NCBI GenBank assembly: GCA_965153455.1
Contig: OZ234500.1
Span: 2,170,001-2,234,000, forward strand
Length of the DNA: 64,000 nt
Source: Sphagnum compactum
Lineage: Eukaryota; Bryophyta; Sphagnopsida; Sphagnales
Direction of reading: 5' to 3'
The position numbers and the translations under genes are program-made. The first letter of the stretch is position 1. Each line of letters opens with the position of its first letter. Shown here piece by piece: positions 56,606-64,000 of the stretch. The notes beneath the pieces were generated by a model. The model searched no databases. It was not told the DNA's origin and saw nothing but the letters and a program-made list of their open reading frames with translations.

Positions 56606-59271
56606 CTGGAATCTGGGCAGGAGGTTGCAGGTCCTGGAGGGATGTGCTTGACTTTTGCTCTAGATTCGCTCTAAACAGTTCCTCATCCATTTGGAGACTT
56701 GCTCATCAAATCATGCCTGGGTAGTGCTGGTGGAAGCGGGTGCATGTGACTTCTCAATATATTGATAGCCCCTCCACATATCAAGCATTCTCGATTTATC
56801 TAGCTGAAAGATTAGATAGGTTTTGGCAATTACTATCCTTCAGGTGCTATTGGCTGTAAAGGTTTGTCCCCAGTTGCTTTGTATATACATAAAAGAGTAA
56901 GCAAATTGGTCACAGTATAGTCTGAAGGATTGTTTCTTTGTATGTCAAGACATATAAAGAACGTGCTTTTGTGACCATGACTTATTTCAGTGGGCAGACA
57001 ATGATTTGAATAGGGCCTGCCAACCACAAGCTAGTTGCATGTGTATATAGAAAATCCTTGATTACCACCTCAATGATGAACCTCCAGGCAACAGTGGAGG
57101 ATTGGCCCTGCACTGTAAATTAGACACTAAGCTTTTGCTGCTTTGACTTTTCTGTACACATTGTTGGAATAAAAGGCAATTGTATTCAACAGCCACCAGG
57201 CCTGGATTTGAATGTGATTGATGCAGTGGCTTCTTTGTATTTTGCCAAAGTAATTTTTTGAAGTAGTGAAATTCTAAAGTTGGTTCCTTCAGATAGTGAG
57301 AGCTTTGGACAAGAGTGTGGTCATATGGAGTCCAGAGGAGTTGTTCCAAGCTTGTGAATCCAGTACATCAAATTTGGGATCTGCAGGTGACAGGCACAAT
57401 TCATATCTGTGGAAGCTTCAGGTGAATGTCTAACAGACATCTTAGCTCTGTTTTCTTTTGTGGTAGTTAGTGAACAAAAAGCCTTGAGTGAGTGGATGGT
57501 CATAGAATGTTGTTCTCAGAGTGCAGTGAACATTTCCTTATAATGTTTCTTTCTATGGTGAATTTGTTTTCAATCCCTAAGATTTTGGTCTAGTGTACTA
57601 AGCAACAGAGATCATTCTATTTGCAGGAGGAATGAGTCAAAGATTGCCAAATTGTTTGATCTTGGAACTTCTTGGCTCTTGTTATGGGGTCACTCTGTAT
57701 AGGAATTGGTATCATCATTCCAAGAAAAAATTTCTAATTCCTCAGGACTTCATGGCTTATAGCTTGAGTGCAAGACAGTCAATCTGCTAAGCTGTGCTCA
57801 AAAGGTTTGTTTTTCAAGGAGGTGAGAATCAACACAAGTGCCCAAAGCAAATTCAATGCAGGTACATGTCCAACATTTTTGCCTTCAAAGTCTTGAAGTT
57901 CAGGCAGTGTTTGAAGTGGACTCCTCAGTTGCTTTTGGTCAATCATTCTGTCTCTCATGTCGGTCTGTTCTCATGTGGAACCATTACACAACAATTTGCT
58001 TCTCGTATTGACGAAATAGGGACAAAATTTCAAAGAAAAATGTCCGGCCATGTTTTTGAACGTGAATTTTCTGATGAGCAGTCTAGAGCAAGCACTGATT
58101 TTTGTATTCTTCTGAATGCTCAGTAACACATATCTGAATTCTGAATCAACAACCCAAGCAAACTGGAAACCTTCTCACAATATAGGACTTCCCAATACTG
58201 TTGTAGGCATGACTAACTCCACCTTCCCTGATCGTTGGGCTGGAGATGCTCTGGTTTTCAATGCTGATCAATGCCATGACTGAGTCTTGCCCTTGCTTCT
58301 GAAACTGAAGCTCTGGGCACATAGTTTTGTTGAATTCTTTGCTCAAATTTTTGAGACTATTATTTTTCCACCCAGCATCAGGAGCTGATGAAGTCTGCGG
58401 GCAGTAATAGTATCTAGTTGCTACCATTTGTAGTGAAGGTGATATATATTCTGATACTTTGTGAGACTGACAAGGTCATAAGCAGCCTCTTTCTTGTCAT
58501 GTTTGCTGTGGTATGACTTGGTTGGAAGTGGCATAATGGTTACCTTCAATGTGCTATTGTGGGGTTTTCTCTACGATCTCAGAGATATTGGTTTTCAGTG
58601 ATAGAATAAAGTCTCTTTTGCAGCATAAACTTGTGTGGACTCTGGCAATCCTCTATACTGATGTTGAGACAGTTTGCAACTCTATACTTTATAATGCACC
58701 CAGAGTCTGACAAGAAAATTGTATCCAGCTAGCCGAGTTTCAAAATGAATAATTGTTTCAATCTATGCTGTAATATTGAGACCTGCTTGATTTCAGTTTT
58801 GATGCCTTCAGCCTCTCATGTACACTCTGACAGTTACATGAGATATTGTTCATGACCTCATTGGCTTGTTGCACAATGAAGTCTGGTTTAGCTGAAGCTA
58901 TCAATACTGTGCAGATCATGTTGGGAAACTTGTACTGGAGCTGAGCACTAACAATTTTTTCCCCACTGATTTAGTTTTTCTTCCTAAGCAGAGCTTGATC
59001 ATCATTTCATGATCCTTCCGAGCTTAACAACATTTCAAGCTTTGTTTCAGGGAAGTGGTTGATCAAACCTATCTATCTTTTCTGTATTTCTTAGTTATAC
59101 CTGCATGTTTATCTTATGTCTAACTTTCTCTTCTGTGTAATAGAATGGTCCCAGGGAATCCAGCCCAAGGATTTGCAGTATCTGTCTGCAGGCCACAGAA
59201 ATTCGACTGCATTGCTCGGCGTGGATGGAAGAAATCCCTTCAAATGGACCATTCATGTCCAGTATATGAAT
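56606..59271. other. Region between the convergent LCAT-family and bHLH genes
   Basis: Contains the presumed 3' ends of both genes. An AATAAA at 57168-57173 is the first good polyadenylation match for the plus-strand gene. The open frame at 57794-58126 (110 codons) has no recognisable motif. No other gene is seen. Confidence 0.45.
58380..58620 (+). repeat. Dispersed repeat family R3, second copy
   Basis: Carries 'agtaatagtatctagttgct', 'gtgaaggtgat', 'tctgatactttgtgaga', 'caaggtcat', 'tcttgtcatg' and 'ggggttttctct' in the same order as 17420-17700 in FolD intron 2. Confidence 0.6.
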
Positions 59272-62200
59272 CTAAATGGCAGAGATGTCCACTCCATTGT
59301 AGATTGTTGGTGTGCCAGACATCCATTGCTCCATTTTCAACAACTGCAGCAACAGCAATGTAATCAGCACACCTTAGGTATGATCAGCTTAACTCCCTTG
59401 TATGATGACCACTGAAGCTTTATAGGTTACAAACAAAGCTATGCATACATGAACATGTGAGTTCCTTTTCTTGCCCATTAAGCTTGCCATGTTCAGGACT
59501 AGTAGGATGCCACATTCTATCTCCAAGAAAAATGAAGAGAAATACAAGAGAAAAAACTGCAATTTAATGCTCTTTGAGGATCAATATAGTATACAAAGAT
59601 AATTTATAATTTGCAAACCGGAGGTTCTAATGTACTGTGGTTGTTAAATGTCTTAGATAGGTACGCACCTTCACTTGATTCTGCAAATACTTGACATAAT
59701 CTATTGCTTCCTCCAGCATTGTCACTATATCGACCTGTGATATTGAAGTCCACACAATGATTCATCTATTAGAACATGAAAATAGTCTACTAGTATTGTC
59801 AAGGTTCTCTGCCTTGAGCAGCAACACATCATTGGATTTTTTGGTGGTTAATGAAGAGTTTACCAACTTCCATGTGAGATTTCTATCTGATTTCTAGCAA
59901 CTAGCTGGTCATGTCAAGTATATTCTCAAGTTTACATAAACTTACAGAAGTTTTGCAAGGGTGGTTGGAGGATTTTGTTCTGGTTGACATGACACACTTC
60001 AAGAGGACAGAAGTTTAGCCTGTACCTTAGCCCCGTTTGGCACCAAGTGTTGTAATGTCTTGAGTCGCTCATTTATCTTGTTTCTCCTATGCTGCATATT
60101 ATATCATAGATGTTAATGTCAAACTTGAATTATTTTTACTATCAAGTGTTGTCTATTGAGAGAGACCCAGGTTCATGAATGGTCTGAATTTTACAGGGCT
60201 AGCTTGAGTCTCTGAAGTTTGGGGCTCAACCATTCCAGGTATTAGACCTCACTAGTCTCAGGTGAAATGTTCCAAGCAGATCCCACATGATTTCATTCTG
60301 GGTCTTTGTCTTTGAATGCAGGTTCCATGTCTTTGTATTTCAATTCTGTTACTTGAATTTGCTCTTCGCCTAATTGGATTTTGATGACTACCATTGATCA
60401 TCCTGGGTTGATTACCCAATGATTGAAATTTAGACAGAGTTGGATTCCTAGGTCTGAAATATTTCAATTCCTCATCAATTTTGTGGAGCTTTCAGGGTCC
60501 AATGAGGCCACCAACAGAAGCAACTGGTATGCACTTGATCTGGAGTAGTCTAAAGTGCCCACTTGAACAAATGAAACTGAGAGTTGAGAGCTGTAAGTGA
60601 GATCTAGGTGACAAGAAATTTTGAGCTGGGCCAAAATATTGACTATAAGAAACAGCAGGAAAAATTGTGGGAGGATTGTGGGTACAAGAGATCAGCTCAA
60701 ATTACATCTTCTTGAAAGGTTGGTCAACATCGAGAGGGTTTACATGGAGAGGAATTTTCAAAAGGGCGAATTGAATGACATTTAGGAGTTACACTTGATT
60801 TGTGATTTATTACCCTTGCATAGATGCTCTGGGGATCAGTAGCTGATCCTCGCCGTGCTCGTGGTTTGCCATTGGTATTCAGTGCAGGACCAACAGCAAT
60901 CATATCCATCACCTCTAATTGCAAGCTGCTGCAGCTGCTGCTGCTGGTATTAGACTCAAAAGTCTTGGGCTTGGGTTCTGGAGTGACCCCGTATTTAAGG
61001 TTCTGGATTCGTTGCCATGTTGGAGGAATCTTTGGTTCCTGTCAAATCCACAACACAAACATAAGGTGAAGAAGATCTAACTATTGATGAATGCAAGCTA
61101 GCGCAGCACAACACCAGACATTTGCAAGGTCATTGCTTTTGGATCTCAAAAGCTCTCTACTAGTGTGCTCCGAGCTTGGTTCGATCAGGATGGCACATGA
61201 TTAGGATCCTTCCAAAGTCATCATCTGTGATCTGGAGCACAGAAGACTAGGCATTGGATGGAAGATATAGTTCACATAGATCTGCAGGCATGCCACAAAT
61301 CCAGCGACAATATGCATGCATTCAGGAAGCATTACATCTAGTAATGAGAATGCCATGGAAACATAGTGTGCACACAGCTTAGATGCGGAGCATTCAGAAC
61401 ACCGATTGGAAGAAGCACACACGTACATTTCCCTTCCGTTTGAGTCGAGGTGGGCTAGTTTCATCCTCACATGCAGAATCAATACCCACGAGCTCTAGGC
61501 GGTGCTTGCCGCCGGGGCGATCCTTATTTAGATGCTGCAGCTCTGCAAGCTCAACGACTCCTGCAGTACTGCAGCTAGTGGGAATGGTACTAGACACTGG
61601 ATTAGTGCTCACACTGGACACCCGGTCTTCTCGAGTAGAGTGAAGATCATCATCGTCTGCAGCTGTCTCAGCAGCTGGTTCAGCTACTTCGTTGTTCAGG
61701 GCCGGGGCGGGCAATAGCTTCATGGAGCGACTCGAATTATTACTAGAACCTGCCTGAGCGGCTGAGCAAGCTGGGACCCACGTTCCAGCAGCAGCAATTG
61801 GCGCACTAAAATTATTCCCGAGCATCTCCGCGTTTGTGCAGTAGTTTGGCCAAGTGAGCACGCTGCTTCTGTTCATAAGTGTGTCGAAGTTCTGTCGATC
61901 GATCGTGCCTGATGCTGCTTTTGGATGCTCGCTGCTACGAATCATGGCCTTCGACGAGTGAGTATAGGTTGCGTAATAGCCTGGATCTCCGGTCGCAGTG
62001 AAGCTCGCCGGAAAAAGCTGATCTCTTTCGGCGGCCTGCAGCAGCTCGGCGGCGCTGAACTGGTTCACACATGAGTGATCCGCATGCAGCTGCCGCAAAT
62101 TGGTGCCACCGCCGGCAAGAACTTGCGATGAAGCCTGGGGACAGTTTGACACCCATGTCGAAACCGGGACAACGTAATTTGATCCGTCCCAACTCCCGAC

Positions 62201-63010
62201 GAAAGGCAGCTGGGTTGGTGTGTTGTTGTAGATTGGCAGATCAGGTGATGAAGGTGACTGATCCGAGTCTAGTGATTGCAGCAATTGCAAGGCCGTTTGA
62301 GCAGTGCCGTAAGCAAAAGTCTCCTCGCGGCAGAAGCTCGTGCTGTAGGACTCGGACGACAATTCCTGATCATCCCATGAGACAACACAGTTGGGCGCCG
62401 ATACAGAACTATAGTAAGCTCGAGATTGATCCGCATGCAGGACATTCTTCAAACCACCTGCAGCTGTTCTTATGTACAAATCAGCAAATTCCAAGGCTTG
62501 TACGGCGTCGTCGCTGGATTGGTCGGCCGCCGGATCATCATAATCTATCAGCGAGGAATTGCAGCACATGAGGGCAGCTGACCCTGGCTGCTGCAGCTGC
62601 CCATAATATTCAGACCTTATAAGTGGACCTGCAGCAGCTGTAGGCGGATCAGGTACACTAAGATGATCAGGACCCGCTTGTTCGCACAGCTGCAGGCTAT
62701 CTAAACCTGTTGTTTGCGACATGGAGTTGAAGCTGGAGAGCCAGCCAGAAAGCATATTATTATCGGGTTGGCACTGGAGACTAAGGCCGCGTGGATTACT
62801 ACAATCTCCGAGCTGCTCCTCCGCAGTAGAGCTACTGGAGTTTGCAGTGGCAAGCTCATCATGATGACCAGAATCTGATGCGGCGCGGGTACTCCAGCTA
62901 TCCCACATGGATACATCTGCTATATTGCAGGTAACTAGATGAATCTCAGAAGATGACGTCTCTTCCGCCGACGCGGATCCTGAGTCAATGCTCGAGTTGT
63001 AGCCTGCCAT
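59272..63010 (-). CDS. bHLH transcription factor, RSL class (subfamily VIIIc)
   Basis: A DNA-binding regulator; relatives (RHD6/RSL) drive rhizoid and root-hair outgrowth. Exons on the minus strand: 63010-61427, 61038-60814, 60091-60026, 59734-59669 and 59343-59272. All introns are phase 0 and GT-AG, and the product is 670 aa. The basic region reads RARRGSATDPQSIYAR (end of exon 2) then HRRNKINERLK. Helix 1/loop gives TLQHLVPNGAK and helix 2 VDIVTMLEEAIDYVKYLQNQ. The last exon gives LLKMEQWM...YNGVDISAI, the C-terminal box that marks RSL proteins. The basic region lacks the usual E-box-contacting Glu (Ala instead), as in this subfamily. Oddities: 'RRNK' replaces the common 'RRER/RREK', and the N-terminal part (about 585 aa, Ser/Ala/Gln/Asp-rich, single large exon) is far longer than in Arabidopsis RSLs. 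The start at 63010 was chosen over one 16 codons upstream, which adds a hydrophobic stretch. Confidence 0.88.
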
Positions 63011-64000
63011 CGTGACCCGTGCACTTACACCCGGACAGTAGATCACAATTCCCAACACAAAGCAGAGAGTTGGCAGTATACCTCAAGGCAGACAGACACT
63101 GGTCGAGTCAGAGCATAAGCGTAGCACTCAAAAGACCATGATCGGAACCACCACAAAAGCATGATAAAGTAGACGAGAAGGGGAAAAAAAACCAAACAAA
63201 AAAAACTCAACAAGGTCTCGACTATCAATAAGCATGATAAAGTAGACCTAAAAAAAATACTCAACAAGCTCTCAACAATCAATCAAACGATCAATACTAG
63301 TTAGTCCACAACCATTTATTTATCAAATGGCTTCAATTATACTTAGAACTGCCATCATCAAGACTAAAATCTAAGATCTCTCTGAAGCTAAGATCACAAC
63401 CCTAGTGATCATAGTGATCGTCAAAACAACAACACCACAACAACAACAAAAGTTTCTACGACACATGACATCACCGACATAAAATTCACAAACACTTATA
63501 TTTGTTACCCAGGTTCAGAAACACTTAGAAACAGCTGCATCCGTAACCATCTATTGACAGCCAATTTTAGAAACACCAACAATAAAAACAACAAGAAGTG
63601 TACTATGTAGCTCGCAGCACCAACATACAATTACATGGTGCACACACACACAAATACATAGAGGAAATTCGTGTCTTATAAGACCTCTGTTTGTGTGTGT
63701 GTGTACTCCAGAATGGGAAATTGTCTATTAATTTCGTTGATTTCAGCCATCAAGGAGAGGGGGGGGGGGGGGGGGGGAGGGGGGAGGGGGGTTACTTGTG
63801 GCTGGTTACATACATCTTATAGACAGGGCAATTTGTGCACGTCTCACTGCGTGTAACTTACCTTAGTAGGCAGAAGGAAATGAATTTTTGTCTGTATTCT
63901 AGTTTCTTCCAGCACCTCCAAAAACTATTTAAAAAAGGAAGCCGGTGCCACCTAAAGCAACAAAAGAGTCTGGGTTTTGATGTCTGGTGGATATATAAAA
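63011..64000. other. 5' flank of the bHLH gene with simple repeats
   Basis: A/C-rich intergenic sequence ('caacaacaacaac' near 63430-63450). A CA tract and a GT tract (63638-63706) can pair. A G-run of 19 and further G-rich sequence lies at 63759-63792. No second gene is seen before the window end. Confidence 0.5.
63638..63706. repeat. Hairpin of paired CA and GT tracts
   Basis: gtgcacacacacacaaatac followed by 'atagagg' (63638-63664) is complementary to 'cctctgtttgtgtgtgtgtgtac' (63684-63706) apart from a few bulged bases; the loop is 19 bases. It lies about 630 bases upstream of the bHLH start. Confidence 0.7.

Noticed and set aside
57794-58126. 110-codon open frame between the LCAT-family and bHLH genes
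   Set aside because: No motif recognised, and it lies among dispersed repeat sequence; insufficient support.
61394-61426. Read-through of bHLH exon 1 to a stop at 61394
   Set aside because: The frame after KRKGN runs into a stop within 11 codons, while a GTACGT donor at 61426 joins in phase to the exon encoding the basic region.

Overview
The window is nuclear DNA of a land plant. Four genes have short GT-AG introns, three of them intron-rich, and the protein families are plant ones: a plastid-type FolD, a GH9 cellulase, an LCAT4-like phospholipase and an RSL-type bHLH. The intergenic DNA is AT-rich and full of old transposon relics. The forms of the bHLH C-terminus and of the hAT-like transposase suggest a seed-free plant (fern, lycophyte or bryophyte), but that placement is an inference I cannot test here.

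Layout. 1-15.6 kb has no recognisable gene. It holds tandem duplications, a fold-back element, two oppositely oriented MITE-like elements and an inverted pair of a dispersed repeat. 15.68-18.86 kb (+) is a five-exon plastid-targeted methylenetetrahydrofolate dehydrogenase/cyclohydrolase gene. 20.3-25.2 kb (-) is a decayed non-LTR (LINE) retrotransposon with ORF1, endonuclease, reverse transcriptase and C-terminal parts and a 147-bp repeat at its 3' side. 25.3-27.5 kb (-) has an unassigned coding-like fragment and a hAT-like transposase relic. 27.5-34.2 kb is AT-rich repeat-bearing DNA. 34.28-39.15 kb (+) is an eight-exon secreted endo-beta-1,4-glucanase gene (495 aa). 41.7-49.8 kb is a transposon graveyard: CACTA-type (Tnp2/DUF4218/DUF4216), a frameshifted ZMYM/QRICH1-like (Crypton-related) fragment and a PIF/Harbinger transposase relic. 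51.75-56.61 kb (+) is a twelve-exon LCAT-family phospholipase/acyltransferase gene (575 aa). 59.27-63.01 kb (-) is a five-exon bHLH gene of the RSL class (670 aa).

The four genes are individually controlled and do not form a pathway: one-carbon metabolism in plastids, wall glucan remodelling, membrane lipid hydrolysis, and a transcription factor whose relatives control rhizoid and root-hair growth. Exon maps were built by hand. In every case reading phase is kept across all junctions and the protein aligns in order with the family as I know it. I saw no convincing novel multi-gene system. The most unusual items are the hairpin-forming repeat pairs, the Crypton-like fragment and the very long N-terminus of the RSL-like bHLH.
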